From the NCBI GenBank assembly GCA_947459655.1, contig CANHEE010000009.1, positions 1-46,142 on the forward strand: DNA of 46,142 bases. The letters run 5' to 3'. The stretch's first letter is position 1; the number at the start of each line of letters is the position of its first letter. This DNA is from Lewinellaceae bacterium. Lineage in GTDB: Bacteria > Bacteroidota > Bacteroidia > Chitinophagales > Saprospiraceae. The notes beneath the pieces are model-generated. The model worked only from the letters and a program-made list of their open reading frames with translations, did no database searches and was not told the origin of the DNA. This document shows, one piece after another, positions 17,651 through 26,827 of this stretch. The translations under genes were made by a program, and so were the position numbers.

Positions 17651-18724
17651 ATGTCATTATTCAAAAACACCTTTGCAGTTGTACTGACTACCGCAGTTCT
17701 TAGCTGTGTGGGAACCTTTTATTTCAGTAAGCTTTATTTCAAGAAAAACCCCGTGGGGCTGACGTCAACGACCCACACAGCGCAGTCCAGTAATTGTACC
17801 TATAAAATAAAAAGACTAAAAGGATTTCAGTACATCCAGCCACTGCAGTTCGCAGAGCCTGAGGATGAGAGCATCAGTTATGCAGCAGTCAAATCGCAGC
17901 TGATCGGGCTGATTGAATCCTATAAAAACTCCGGAATCATATCTTCAGCTTCAATTTATTTGAGAGATTTCGAAAAAGGTAACTGGACATGTATCAATCC
18001 CAACGAAAGTTTCCACCCCGGATCGCTGATGAAGGTACCCATGTTGATTACCTATCTGAAAATGGAGGAAAAAAATCCCGGCACTTTAAACAAGCGACTT
18101 ATTCTTGCCCAAAGGCCAAGCGGATTTCCAGAGCAGATCTACACTGCTAAGCAGATTGAGACCGGAAAAGCCTATACGGTTTCTGAATTACTGAAGTATA
18201 TGATACAGTATTCGGACAATTATGCTACATTTCTGTTGCACGAAAATGTTGACAAGGCACAGTACAATACAACCTACACGGCTATAGGTCTGCCGGTACC
18301 AAATATTTATGACAGGAATTTTGCCATTACCTCCAAAGCATATTCTACCTTTTTCAAAATACTGTACAATGGTGGTTACTTGTCTTTTGAGCATTCAGAA
18401 TATGCGATGGAACTCCTCTCAAGAAGTGAGTTTTCCAAAGGGTTTGAAGCAGGGTTTCCAGCAGGGACCCCTTTGGTGCACAAGTTTGGCGAGTGGGGAG
18501 ATGGACAAGGTGTCAACCAGCTACATGAATCCGGGCTAGTGTATATCAATGGTTCAGCATATCTTCTTACCATTATGACATCCGGAAAAGACTCTAATAA
18601 ACTACCCGATGTTGTCGCCTCTATTTCTCAAATGGTTTACAATAACCTGAACAAGAGTGTAATACCCAATAATAGTTTTTCCATGGCTCGGATAAAAAAT
18701 TTCTTGGCTCAAAGAGATATTTGA
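17651..18724 (+). CDS. Beta-lactamase-fold serine hydrolase
   Basis: 357-residue membrane-anchored or exported serine hydrolase of the class A beta-lactamase/PBP-like superfamily (beta-lactamase 2 type). One N-terminal hydrophobic segment (about 8-27) is followed by the hydrolase domain. Active-site motifs are S125-LM-K128 (SxxK), S188-D-N190 (SDN) and H277-K-F-G280 in the place of KTG. The class A general-base glutamate and omega loop are not evident. The family includes beta-lactamases, but also many peptidoglycan-acting or unassigned hydrolases, so antibiotic resistance should not be assumed. Gene order offers no partner. A strong terminator at 18763-18803 makes it monocistronic. Confidence 0.82.
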   Translation: MSLFKNTFAVVLTTAVLSCVGTFYFSKLYFKKNPVGLTSTTHTAQSSNCTYKIKRLKGFQYIQPLQFAEPEDESISYAAVKSQLIGLIESYKNSGIISSASIYLRDFEKGNWTCINPNESFHPGSLMKVPMLITYLKMEEKNPGTLNKRLILAQRPSGFPEQIYTAKQIETGKAYTVSELLKYMIQYSDNYATFLLHENVDKAQYNTTYTAIGLPVPNIYDRNFAITSKAYSTFFKILYNGGYLSFEHSEYAMELLSRSEFSKGFEAGFPAGTPLVHKFGEWGDGQGVNQLHESGLVYINGSAYLLTIMTSGKDSNKLPDVVASISQMVYNNLNKSVIPNNSFSMARIKNFLAQRDI

Positions 18725-18762
18725 AAACACATTAATTTGCGATAGGTAAATACATTGGTCAA

Positions 18763-18803
18763 AACAACTGCTTCGTTTTTCAAAAACGGAGCAGTTGTTT
18801 TTT
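18763..18803 (+). terminator. Rho-independent terminator after the serine hydrolase
   Basis: Hairpin with a stem of about 16 bp and one G-U pair (18763-18778 with 18784-18799, core CAACTGCTTCG/CGGAGCAGTTG), followed by a T-run to 18803. It lies 38 bp after the stop codon. Confidence 0.9.
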
Positions 18804-18934
18804 ATGGATTAGTGCAAACAATCCATTGAATTTCGATCCGTAGGATGAAGTCAGCTGTGCTGATGATTCGAATCATTCCCGGCACCCCCACATGACATTA
18901 ATTTGCGGTATTTCATTTTGTAAAATTCCTATTG

Positions 18935-19933
18935 GTGAGCGCTGAATATTGGTTGGTTTTACTCATTGTCATTTCACTTTGCTTTGATTTTCTGAATGGA
19001 TTCAATGACAGTGCGAACGTGGTAGCGACAATGATTTCCTCCAGGGCGATGTCTGGCAGGGCAGCATTGACACTTGCAGCCATTGCAAACTTTGTCGGAC
19101 CTTTCATTTTCGGGGTGGCAGTTGCCAAAACCATCGGAAACGGAGTGGCCGAGCATTCCGCAATTACCATTTATGTAGTTGTTGCGGCGCTGCTGAGTGC
19201 CAGCGTTTGGAACATTGTCACCTGGTATAGTGGCATTCCTTCCAGCTCTTCACACGGACTGATTGGCGGTATATCCGGTGCAGTTATAGCAGGTTCCGGA
19301 TTTCATGCTCTGAAATTGCCCGGGATTATAAAAGTGGTGACGGCCTTGTTTGTTTCTCCGGTGATTGGTTTTGTTTTTGGCTGGATTTGCATGGCACTGG
19401 TCAAGAGATTACTGAAAAATGCAAGTCCTAAGGCAGATATTGGCTTGAAGGCGGGACAATTGCCTACTGCGTTAGCACTGGCATTGAGTCATGGTGCAAA
19501 TGATGCGCAAAAGACAATGGGGATAATAACCATGGGCCTGGTCGTACTTGGATTTCAGCAGGAATTTATCGTTCCTTACTGGGTAGTACTGGTCAGTGCA
19601 ATCGCTATTTCCGCGGGTACTGCACTGGGAGGGTGGCGGATAATTCAGACACTTGGTGGAAAATTCTACCGGATCAGACCAATCCACAGTTTTAGTTCTC
19701 AGTTGGCCTCGGCATTGGTGATCATGACGGCATCTTTCTTGGGTGGACCGGTTAGTACAACACATGTTGTTAGCATGTCGATCCTTGGAGCAGGAGCCAA
19801 CGATAAAATCTCAAAAGTGAGGTGGTCTGTGCTCGAGGAAATTCTGTACGCATGGATACTTACTATACCGGTAACCGCCACATTTTCAGCCATCATTTAC
19901 TATATAATTATACTCATCTCAAACATATTTTAA
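18935..19933 (+). CDS. PiT-family inorganic phosphate transporter
   Basis: Pho4/PiT low-affinity phosphate permease (about 332 residues). It has about ten hydrophobic segments and the two inverted-repeat signatures: FNDSANVVATMISSRAMS near the start and SHGANDAQKTMG mid-protein. PiT proteins import phosphate, usually as a metal-phosphate complex with protons. No ATG fits: the frame opens with TTG at 18932 or GTG at 18935, and both put the first membrane helix at the N-terminus. I chose GTG. The stop overlaps the start of the DUF47 gene by one base (TAATG), so translation is coupled. PiT with DUF47 is a common bacterial pair. Confidence 0.92.
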   Translation: MSAEYWLVLLIVISLCFDFLNGFNDSANVVATMISSRAMSGRAALTLAAIANFVGPFIFGVAVAKTIGNGVAEHSAITIYVVVAALLSASVWNIVTWYSGIPSSSSHGLIGGISGAVIAGSGFHALKLPGIIKVVTALFVSPVIGFVFGWICMALVKRLLKNASPKADIGLKAGQLPTALALALSHGANDAQKTMGIITMGLVVLGFQQEFIVPYWVVLVSAIAISAGTALGGWRIIQTLGGKFYRIRPIHSFSSQLASALVIMTASFLGGPVSTTHVVSMSILGAGANDKISKVRWSVLEEILYAWILTIPVTATFSAIIYYIIILISNIF

Positions 19934-20559
19934 TGGGATTTTTTAGTACAAAGTCAGAGAAAACAGATCGTTTTATTGAAAAGCTCATCAGTCAGGCAGC
20001 CAAAACGCATGAAGCTATTGAATACTTAGAGCGCACGATTGAGATAGATGACATTTCAAAGCTCGATGCCCTTCTGAATATCAATCGGGATATTGAAGAA
20101 ATCAGGCGGGTGTTGATTGATGATTTGCACAATACATTTATTACTCCTATTGACCGCGAAGATATTTTCAACATATCAAATGCTTTGTATGACATGGTTG
20201 ATTATGCCGTGACAACAGTGGAAGAGATGCATGTATTGAAAGTAAAGCCCGATGACTACATCCGAAAAATGATAGAATTGGTGAAAAGACAAACGGAGGA
20301 ACTACTGCTGGCAATGCAGCGACTAAGCAACAATCCGAGAGTAGCCGGTGAGCATGCGATGAACACCAAAGCGCTGGAGAGAAAAGTAGAAAAGCAGTAC
20401 CGAAATGCGCTGAGGGATCTTTTTACTGAACCCGTCAGCAATGAGCATCTTCCTGAACTGTTTTTTCGCCGTGAAGTGTACAGGCACCTTTCGAATATGG
20501 CGGATAGGGCTGATCTGGCTGCCAACGTGTTCGGCATCGTGGTCATGAAACTAACCTGA
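19933..20559 (+). CDS. DUF47 (PhoU-like) phosphate transport regulator
   Basis: 208-residue helical protein of the DUF47/PhoU-like family, starting MGFFSTKSEKTDRFIEKL. The pattern of long helices with acidic clusters (DDISKLDALLNINRDIEEI, LFFRREVYRHLSNMADRADLAANVFG) is typical; PhoU-like proteins bind metal clusters through such E/D-x3-D motifs. It is thought to modulate the neighbouring PiT transporter. The frame is open further upstream into the transporter gene, but ATG at 19933, overlapping the transporter stop, gives the normal family length. No signal peptide; cytoplasmic. Confidence 0.92.
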   Translation: MGFFSTKSEKTDRFIEKLISQAAKTHEAIEYLERTIEIDDISKLDALLNINRDIEEIRRVLIDDLHNTFITPIDREDIFNISNALYDMVDYAVTTVEEMHVLKVKPDDYIRKMIELVKRQTEELLLAMQRLSNNPRVAGEHAMNTKALERKVEKQYRNALRDLFTEPVSNEHLPELFFRREVYRHLSNMADRADLAANVFGIVVMKLT

Positions 20560-20807
20560 AATAAATTTATTTATTTTCTTTGAGTGGTGTTGTGTAAGTT
20601 TCTGAATATAAGTGTTTTGAAACGATCCTATTTGCAAACTGAGGTAAAAAACTGTACGGGTAAGATTTGGAGTTTTTTAAATACGTAGCCAACTTTGGAC
20701 TGCATTTAAAACGGAGCCTCTTTTGTTCTGCACAAGAATGCACTTCACAGCGGAAGCCGAAAAGCTGAGATAGAGTAGGCGCTTTGAAAAACAAAAAAAT
20801 ATAAGTT

Positions 20808-21530
20808 ATGAAAAAAACACAAAAAATGCTCGTCGGCGTCCTGCTGATGGGGGTAAGTCTTTTCAAGGTTTTTCCGGCAGGCGCGGGAATCGTTCCGCCT
20901 TCCCAGAAATGTGAAAGCTATGACCTTATAGAAGAGGTATCGTACCTGATTGACCCGGACCGTAGGCTCAGTCTGGCAGAGGAGGTCAAATACAGGCCCT
21001 GCAGAATCATCAAGCACATCGAAAAATGCAACGGCAGTCAGATTACAACAGTTATCAATCCTTCAGAGGTGTGGCAGCCCTGGATGCCTCAGCCTGTTAA
21101 AATGATTGCAGATGCCAGTGGCATTGCCTACTATGATGAGGAGGGGACATTGATGTGCCGCTACGCAGCCACTGAACTTGCACCCGGGTGTACGGAAGAA
21201 TTGTCGTGGGAAGACGAAGTGGAATTTGAATTAAGCGAAAGAATATATGCCAGTGCAGAAAAAAACAAGGCCGAGATAGTGCACACAGACACGGGTTACC
21301 AGATGAAAGGAGAAGATTTTCTGCTGGAGGTCAACCAAAATGATTTGATTACAGTACTGACTTTTTTTGATAAGGGCGAATATGTTGGCTCGGAAAAAGT
21401 TTTTTACACAATGATCGATGGAAAGCCCTCCAAGCGACACAAAGTTGATCGGTCGGTTGAGACGGACACTGACGGAACGAGGGTCGAGAAAATCGTTGTC
21501 TCCACATATTCCAATTACAAAACAATTTGA
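20808..21530 (+). CDS. Exported protein of unknown function (cluster gene 1)
   Basis: 240-residue product with a signal peptide (MKKTQKMLVGVLLMGVSLFK... cleaved near GAG). No family is recognised. The mature part is acidic and probably beta-rich, with about five cysteines in the first half (KCESYD, YRPCRI, EKCNGS, LMCRYA, APGCTEE) that could form disulfides. It starts a run of five same-strand genes for exported proteins and lies 24 bp before the lipase-like gene, so the two are probably cotranscribed. No terminator or exact -7 box was found in the 248 bp upstream. Confidence 0.75.
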   Translation: MKKTQKMLVGVLLMGVSLFKVFPAGAGIVPPSQKCESYDLIEEVSYLIDPDRRLSLAEEVKYRPCRIIKHIEKCNGSQITTVINPSEVWQPWMPQPVKMIADASGIAYYDEEGTLMCRYAATELAPGCTEELSWEDEVEFELSERIYASAEKNKAEIVHTDTGYQMKGEDFLLEVNQNDLITVLTFFDKGEYVGSEKVFYTMIDGKPSKRHKVDRSVETDTDGTRVEKIVVSTYSNYKTI

Positions 21531-21554
21531 TTTTTAACCCAAAAAAATACTGCC

Positions 21555-23039
21555 ATGAAAAAGAAATTCCCCTACCTATTTTGTATTATTTTATTAGCAG
21601 CTGCACAGCTACAAGCGCAGCAATTGCTGCCGGTTTCTGTCGATGGCGACATCCACGCGCAAGAAACATCTGATACTTCTCCATTATGCCTTGAAGATTT
21701 GCCCCGACTTCCTGAAACAGCTGCTGACATGGACAATCAAATTATCGATGCCATTGCGCCGGAACCAACCCGCAATATATTTTTTATTCATGGGCTGGGC
21801 GGAGACCGCTCCTCCTGGTCACGCGTGAGCGCTTTTATCAATCGGACATACAGAGCCAGAAGCTATCTTGCCAGTTACACAGAGATGGGTAATGCTCAGG
21901 AATGTGGTAACGATTTGTATACCAACACCATACAATTGATTAATCAAGCCAATGCCCAGCCTCCATTGCTCATACCGAGAGAACGTTCAATGCTGATTGC
22001 GCACAGTCAGGGCGGAATCGTTTCCCGGGCTATGGATACTTACGAACCACCGGGCGAGTTTGGCGGAATTGCAACTTTCGGTACTCCTCACACGGGTGCA
22101 TACATAATTAACAATAAGCAGGATGCTTATCAGTTACTATCAAGGACCACAACAGGCCTTTCTCAGGGTCCGATCACGGAGGGGCTCTCTACTGCCATAC
22201 CGAATGGGTGGTTTTTCAACACCATTTTTGGAAACAGGGTAGTGAATTCAATGCAGGATGTTGTCAATGTGATACAGCATTTTGGCACTTCAATTTTACC
22301 TGGTTTCATTGAGGCATTTGACCTGACCAATGTTCCGCTTTCAGAAGAATTTCGTGTTGGTTCACCTGCTTTGCCGCAGTTGAAGGGTAATCCACATACT
22401 GCAAAAGTAGCATTTTTTGGAACCGAGGAGGATCCTGTATTGTGGCGTGAACTTTACAATTTCAAAGGAAAAAAGCCTAATGACTTTCTGGTGTGGGATG
22501 CCAACGATGATTCCCCTTATGTAGCAGGAGCAAACAATACGCTGTCCAATTATCGCAGTAAACGCGATTATTACTTGCACCTCGCCCAAAACACCAGTTC
22601 ATTCTGGAATCCTGCCAAAAGGGCCCGGTTTATGATGATATCCAATGCCTACGGGCGTGGTACGGCAACGCTTATGACGCTCAATGATGAGTTTAAAGCC
22701 GTCATTGGTGCCGTAAGAAAAGTAAATTCCGGAAGGACAATCTGCCGCTGCGAGGAAAAGGATGCAGGTACTTATGGCTACACAGTAAATGGTCCATGTC
22801 CAAATTCGCCGCCCCAAGGGGTTGTTTGTGCCCCCATACCTGTGGAGTCACTACTCACTGAAGATTCAGATGGGGCAGTTGTTCAGTCTTCTGCATCTGC
22901 CTACCCAGATGCAGTGGCGCAGGTCAAAATGGCTGGATCCAATCACCAACAGATGAGAAATGATTCAAACACCAAATGGGCTATCCGAAGACTTCTGAAC
23001 GGAGATTTTCACGATTTCTTCAAGACCGCAACCTATTAA
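21555..23039 (+). CDS. Secreted lipase/esterase-like alpha/beta hydrolase
   Basis: 494 residues with a signal peptide (MKKKFPYLFCIILLAAAQLQAQ). The alpha/beta hydrolase core shows the oxyanion strand IFFIHGLGG (75-83), nucleophile elbow AHSQGG with S151, and FGTPHTGAY soon after. Candidates for the rest of the triad are D437 or D439 in DSDGAVVQSS and H464 in SNHQQM. This resembles triacylglycerol lipases and PGAP1-like esterases that act on ester bonds of lipids; the substrate is unknown. It lacks a recognisable T9SS sorting domain, so it may stay in the periplasm or leave by another route. Second gene of the exported cluster; 117 bp separate it from the next gene. Confidence 0.85.
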   Translation: MKKKFPYLFCIILLAAAQLQAQQLLPVSVDGDIHAQETSDTSPLCLEDLPRLPETAADMDNQIIDAIAPEPTRNIFFIHGLGGDRSSWSRVSAFINRTYRARSYLASYTEMGNAQECGNDLYTNTIQLINQANAQPPLLIPRERSMLIAHSQGGIVSRAMDTYEPPGEFGGIATFGTPHTGAYIINNKQDAYQLLSRTTTGLSQGPITEGLSTAIPNGWFFNTIFGNRVVNSMQDVVNVIQHFGTSILPGFIEAFDLTNVPLSEEFRVGSPALPQLKGNPHTAKVAFFGTEEDPVLWRELYNFKGKKPNDFLVWDANDDSPYVAGANNTLSNYRSKRDYYLHLAQNTSSFWNPAKRARFMMISNAYGRGTATLMTLNDEFKAVIGAVRKVNSGRTICRCEEKDAGTYGYTVNGPCPNSPPQGVVCAPIPVESLLTEDSDGAVVQSSASAYPDAVAQVKMAGSNHQQMRNDSNTKWAIRRLLNGDFHDFFKTATY

Positions 23040-23156
23040 TAGCTGCTCATATTCATTCGAGGTTGCTATGATATAGTTTGTAAAGTACAATTGAACGATG
23101 TGCCTCAGATTGTGATCGTAGTGACCTCTTTTTGACCTAAAATATCAAAATAACCT

Positions 23157-24365
23157 ATGAAAAATATCAAAATACTGCTTTGCGGATTGATTGTCATTCA
23201 GCTATCCTGCAGAACAAATACCAAGCATACTGATTCCGATCCGACACCTGATCCAGTATTTCCCCAAAGGGTCTGGTCGGCGGTTACACCTGCAATTATA
23301 AAGCCCGGCCTTTCATTCACAGCGCCCATTTTGTACAAGAACCTTGTTGTAGTGGACCAGGAATCTTCGGATACAACTTTCAGTCACCAATATGTATGGG
23401 CATACGACCGACTTACCGGTGAAAAAAAATGGCAGGTTGACTATCCGGGAGCGGTCACATTTTCAGATGTTTATCACAACGAAAATGTTGCGGTATATTC
23501 TTCTGGAGTAATGTTGAGTGCCATTGATTTAGACAGCGGACAAAAAATTTGGAGTATCCAGAAAACAGGGAGCGTATATGTGAATGGGTATGAAAATACA
23601 CTTTTACATACGGTAGATTACAACAGCGCTGCCGGTCCATGGTCTGATAGTTCGGGGGTATTTTTGACTGACATCAGAAATGGTCATTCCCGTAAGGTGT
23701 TTACCATCAAAAGGACCGGAAATTTCTGTCCCGGCCTGGCAATCCCCACGATGTGGTTGAACGGAACGGATACAGTACTTTTTTTTCAAAATCGAGGAAT
23801 CTATGACGCGAAGGGATTTCCCGGAAGGGTGGACCTGTATGCCTACAATCTAAGCAAGTCGCAGATTGAATGGAAGATAGACAGCATTGAAGATGTTTCC
23901 AGTCTTGTATCCAAAACCACACATCTCAATGGTAAGTTATATTTCTGCGGTATGAGAAATGTCTACTGTCTCAGTCCGCAAAATGGTCAGATCATCTGGA
24001 AATGGCGTTCAAACGAGCAAAATGCCAGCATGCCTACCGGTAACTGGTATTTTTCAGACAATAAAATATTTGTAAAACCATTGTGTGGAGTGGCCTATGC
24101 CCTGAATGCAGATTCAGGACAGGTATTGTGGAGCGTGCGGCAGAGTTTTGGAACCAATGCCTTAAATATGTCAATATACAAAGGTAAATTGTACCAAGCC
24201 AACTGGGGAGACGCAACAATCAACATTGTTGATGTAAATTCCGGCTTGGAGGTGAATAAGTTGAAAGTTGATTCTGCCAATCCTATATCGATTGATCCTC
24301 GGAATGGGTACTTGTATTTCCATGATTATGTGAAGCTCAATTGCTTTAAACTCAGCAGTGAATAG
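23157..24365 (+). CDS. PQQ-like beta-propeller lipoprotein
   Basis: 402 residues. The N-terminus is a lipoprotein signal with lipobox LSC (MKNIKILLCGLIVIQLSC, Cys18), followed by a flexible D/P-rich linker. The rest is a PQQ/BamB-type beta-propeller with blade motifs AYDRLTGEKKWQ, AIDLDSGQKIWS, CLSPQNGQIIWKW, ALNADSGQVLWSV and IVDVNSGLEV. The repeat type usually acts as a protein-binding scaffold (as in BamB) or, in quinoproteins, binds PQQ; no dehydrogenase active-site features are evident, so scaffold is more likely. It should be anchored in the outer or inner membrane. Third gene of the exported cluster, 32 bp before the next. Confidence 0.85.
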   Translation: MKNIKILLCGLIVIQLSCRTNTKHTDSDPTPDPVFPQRVWSAVTPAIIKPGLSFTAPILYKNLVVVDQESSDTTFSHQYVWAYDRLTGEKKWQVDYPGAVTFSDVYHNENVAVYSSGVMLSAIDLDSGQKIWSIQKTGSVYVNGYENTLLHTVDYNSAAGPWSDSSGVFLTDIRNGHSRKVFTIKRTGNFCPGLAIPTMWLNGTDTVLFFQNRGIYDAKGFPGRVDLYAYNLSKSQIEWKIDSIEDVSSLVSKTTHLNGKLYFCGMRNVYCLSPQNGQIIWKWRSNEQNASMPTGNWYFSDNKIFVKPLCGVAYALNADSGQVLWSVRQSFGTNALNMSIYKGKLYQANWGDATINIVDVNSGLEVNKLKVDSANPISIDPRNGYLYFHDYVKLNCFKLSSE

Positions 24366-24397
24366 CCATTTCTGCTCAATAAATCAGTAATGTAGCC

Positions 24398-24820
24398 ATG
24401 AAACAAATATTAATTACACCATTTTTTGGTATCAGCTTATTGTCCCTGACTGCTCCGCGAATTCACGCCCAGGAAAAAATCACAGCTGCAGTAGAATTCG
24501 GGCGGCCATGCGGTATCGGCCGTGGTTTGTGTTCTATTGAAGAATTATCTGATAAGATCGACGATGATTCCGAGGAGCAAAATTTCCTTTATCTCGATGG
24601 TGTCAGCAGGGTAAATCTGAAAATAATGAAAAACAGTCTGAGCAGGGAAATGGAGGAACAGGAATTCAAAAACCAGCATATGTATACTGTCGAGGAGGAT
24701 TTTCAGTTGCTCAGGGAGAAAAAAATGGAAAAGCCACTTCTGATTGCCAGAGGTGCACATCCAATCGTTGAAATGGAGGACTGTTATATTATCAGCTTTA
24801 CCATCAAAAACAACCAATAA
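24398..24820 (+). CDS. Small exported protein of unknown function (cluster gene 4)
   Basis: 140 residues with a likely signal peptide (MKQILITPFFGISLLSLTAPRIHAQ). The mature part begins with a short glycine/cysteine segment (GRPCGIGRGLC) and then becomes highly charged and helical (MEEQEFKNQHMYTVEEDFQL), ending in a beta-like segment (CYIISFTIKNN). I recognise no family. It lies 32 bp after the propeller gene and 11 bp before the next, so it belongs to the same transcript. Confidence 0.7.
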   Translation: MKQILITPFFGISLLSLTAPRIHAQEKITAAVEFGRPCGIGRGLCSIEELSDKIDDDSEEQNFLYLDGVSRVNLKIMKNSLSREMEEQEFKNQHMYTVEEDFQLLREKKMEKPLLIARGAHPIVEMEDCYIISFTIKNNQ

Positions 24821-24831
24821 ATCGGGTAATC

Positions 24832-26010
24832 ATGAAAAGCATCGTTTTATTCATTGCCATGTGTTTTTATCTGCCGACTTCATCTGCAGCGCTCAATGCT
24901 GCTCCTGCTGTAATAAATACTGATTCCATTTTGCTATTTCTGGAGAATACAAAATCAGAGTTGTTGGGCATCAAAAATAACTATGAACAGCAGCTAACCA
25001 GTTTTGGTGATGAAATTGAACGGGCAGAAATTGTAATGGCTGGTCGAGTAGCGGAAAATCAGATGGACTGGATCTACGTGGAGGCGATGGTAAGTAAAAT
25101 CAATGCGATGGAATCTAGATTTATGTTAGAGCAGGAAATGCAGTTTGCCCTTACCAAGGTGCGCTACAGAAAGGGTCTCGATCTAATAAAAATGATATAT
25201 GAAAAAGTGCTTGCGCTGGACCACCATTTCGCTGCTCTACAGACGTATCAGAATATAGCAGTAATATCAAATCCCAATTCCTATCCTGATTTTCAGGCTG
25301 CAAAAACACTGCTTGAAAAGAAAGGAGCAAAGGCGAATCCACCACTTCAGCTTCCGGCATTGTTGCAGAGCAACCCGTATGTAACTGTTGCAGGAACCCT
25401 GATCAGCTTATTCACCATGCCTATCGACAACAAGGAGAAAGAGGCCGAGTTGAACAAGATTTCCTGTATTTTGGACTTCACCGTTAGGATGAGTGCCGAC
25501 CTGAATACCATTTGTCACGAAACCGGTTTTCTGCGAGATATGAACAATACCCTCAAAGATGAGTCGCTGCGGTTGTTTGATGATTATGTTCAGGTGCTGA
25601 GTTATAATACCCCGCTTGACCGTTGCCGGAAAGCTGATGATTGGGATAAAATCCTTGAAATGCTCGATAAGTATGTTGAGGATATGGAAGTTGCCATGAA
25701 AAAAATGCCCTCTGACAAGGGTGTATACAAAAAGCAGGTTAACCTTGAATTTGCAGTTGATCGCTTGCTGGATTACATCAACAAGTACAGTACATTCGTT
25801 GCTCAGGGCGAGAAATATTATCAAAAATTCAAATCCATAGTTGACAATTACGAAAACAAGGTCAGTTGTGCTGACAAGTTGCCGAGGCAATTTGAGGATT
25901 TGAAAAAGGATATTGATATTTCTATCGAGAAATTCAACAATTCTTATAATCTGACCGAGCTAAAAGGGTCAAAATTAAAGGACTTGCTCTATGGAAATGC
26001 GGGGGACTGA
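24832..26010 (+). CDS. Exported helical/coiled-coil protein of unknown function (cluster gene 5)
   Basis: 392 residues with an N-terminal signal peptide (MKSIVLFIAMCFYLPTSSAA). Most of the mature chain looks helical with heptad-like stretches (about 30-80 and 280-385). A more hydrophobic middle (LLQSNPYVTVAGTLISLFTM, about 184-203) could be a single membrane-associated helix or a buried helix. No family is recognised. It ends the five-gene cluster, 41 bp from a convergent gene. Confidence 0.72.
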   Translation: MKSIVLFIAMCFYLPTSSAALNAAPAVINTDSILLFLENTKSELLGIKNNYEQQLTSFGDEIERAEIVMAGRVAENQMDWIYVEAMVSKINAMESRFMLEQEMQFALTKVRYRKGLDLIKMIYEKVLALDHHFAALQTYQNIAVISNPNSYPDFQAAKTLLEKKGAKANPPLQLPALLQSNPYVTVAGTLISLFTMPIDNKEKEAELNKISCILDFTVRMSADLNTICHETGFLRDMNNTLKDESLRLFDDYVQVLSYNTPLDRCRKADDWDKILEMLDKYVEDMEVAMKKMPSDKGVYKKQVNLEFAVDRLLDYINKYSTFVAQGEKYYQKFKSIVDNYENKVSCADKLPRQFEDLKKDIDISIEKFNNSYNLTELKGSKLKDLLYGNAGD

Positions 26011-26051
26011 GTATTGCGATAGCAAAAATACAGCATATTTACTACAGAAAA

Positions 26052-26660
26052 TTAAAGCAGAATATCAGTTCCTGCGGTCATGTCTTTGAGGTCTCTGTGC
26101 ACGTAATCGACCAGATCCGGAAAGAACTGATTAAAGTCCTCATTAAGGTCGTGAACTTTTTGGATTAATATTTCGGCGGCATTGCTGAAGTCGGCTTCAA
26201 ATGTTACTCTTTTCGCAAAACGATCAAAGGTAAACTGAAGCCCTTCAGCTGTCCCGTAATCTTTCAGCCAGTTGTGGGCAATCATTTGTGGTAAGTTTTC
26301 CTTGAGTCTGGGCGGAATCTCGTCCATTCTCTGATGCATAATTTCGTAGGCCCAATGGCAAAATTCGTCAAAATCATGGGCAGTGTAATTTTGCCAGTTT
26401 CGAATCAAAAGGTAGTCGTAAAAGATGTCAGAAACAACAGGGGAGTACCTGTAAAAGTCAGATGAAAGCCTTCTTACACTTTTTTTTACAACCGGATGGC
26501 TATCGGTGAAAGTGTCGATTTGCCTGTGCATCAAAACTCCTTCTCGTACGCCGACATTGAGACCGTCAAGATCTCTGTTGCTGATGAAATCGGCAATGAG
26601 GTTGCCAATCATCCAGTCTTCGTTATGTTGTGAGAGGAAAATATGTGCAAGGAAATTCAT
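26052..26660 (-). CDS. acpH: Acyl carrier protein phosphodiesterase-like (DUF479)
   Basis: 202-residue member of the AcpH/DUF479 family. The N-terminus MNFLAHIFLS with GNLIADFI is diagnostic, followed by the HRQIDTFTDSHPVV segment and YYRYSPVVSDIFYDYLL-like helices (HD-like fold). AcpH removes the 4'-phosphopantetheine group from acyl carrier protein; not every homologue has been tested. Cytoplasmic. It is transcribed alone, convergent with the exported cluster and divergent from ychF. Confidence 0.85.
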   Translation of the reverse strand: MNFLAHIFLSQHNEDWMIGNLIADFISNRDLDGLNVGVREGVLMHRQIDTFTDSHPVVKKSVRRLSSDFYRYSPVVSDIFYDYLLIRNWQNYTAHDFDEFCHWAYEIMHQRMDEIPPRLKENLPQMIAHNWLKDYGTAEGLQFTFDRFAKRVTFEADFSNAAEILIQKVHDLNEDFNQFFPDLVDYVHRDLKDMTAGTDILL

Positions 26661-26802
26661 TGGCTTCCATTAAATTCAATTTGTAAAATTTTGTTTGCCT
26701 TCTGGCCGCTTTTGAAACCTGACGCCTTAGATTATTTTGTTTTTGAGGCTTCAAATGCCATTTTTTTATGCTCTAATTGTAGACTTGGTGGACAAAAATA
26801 CG

Positions 26803-26810
26803 TACTTTTG
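26803..26810 (+). promoter_or_regulatory. -7 promoter box for ychF
   Basis: TACTTTTG matches TAnnTTTG exactly and is followed by CAGCG, the usual Bacteroidota context. ATTG at 26776-26779 is the best candidate -33 element. Transcription would begin near 26817, giving a leader of about 75 nt. Confidence 0.65.
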
Positions 26811-26827
26811 CAGCGTTTTTTTCGAAA

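Noticed and set aside
17651-18724. Beta-lactamase resistance gene
   Set aside because: SxxK and SDN motifs are present, but the class A glutamate/omega loop and KTG are not, so resistance cannot be claimed.
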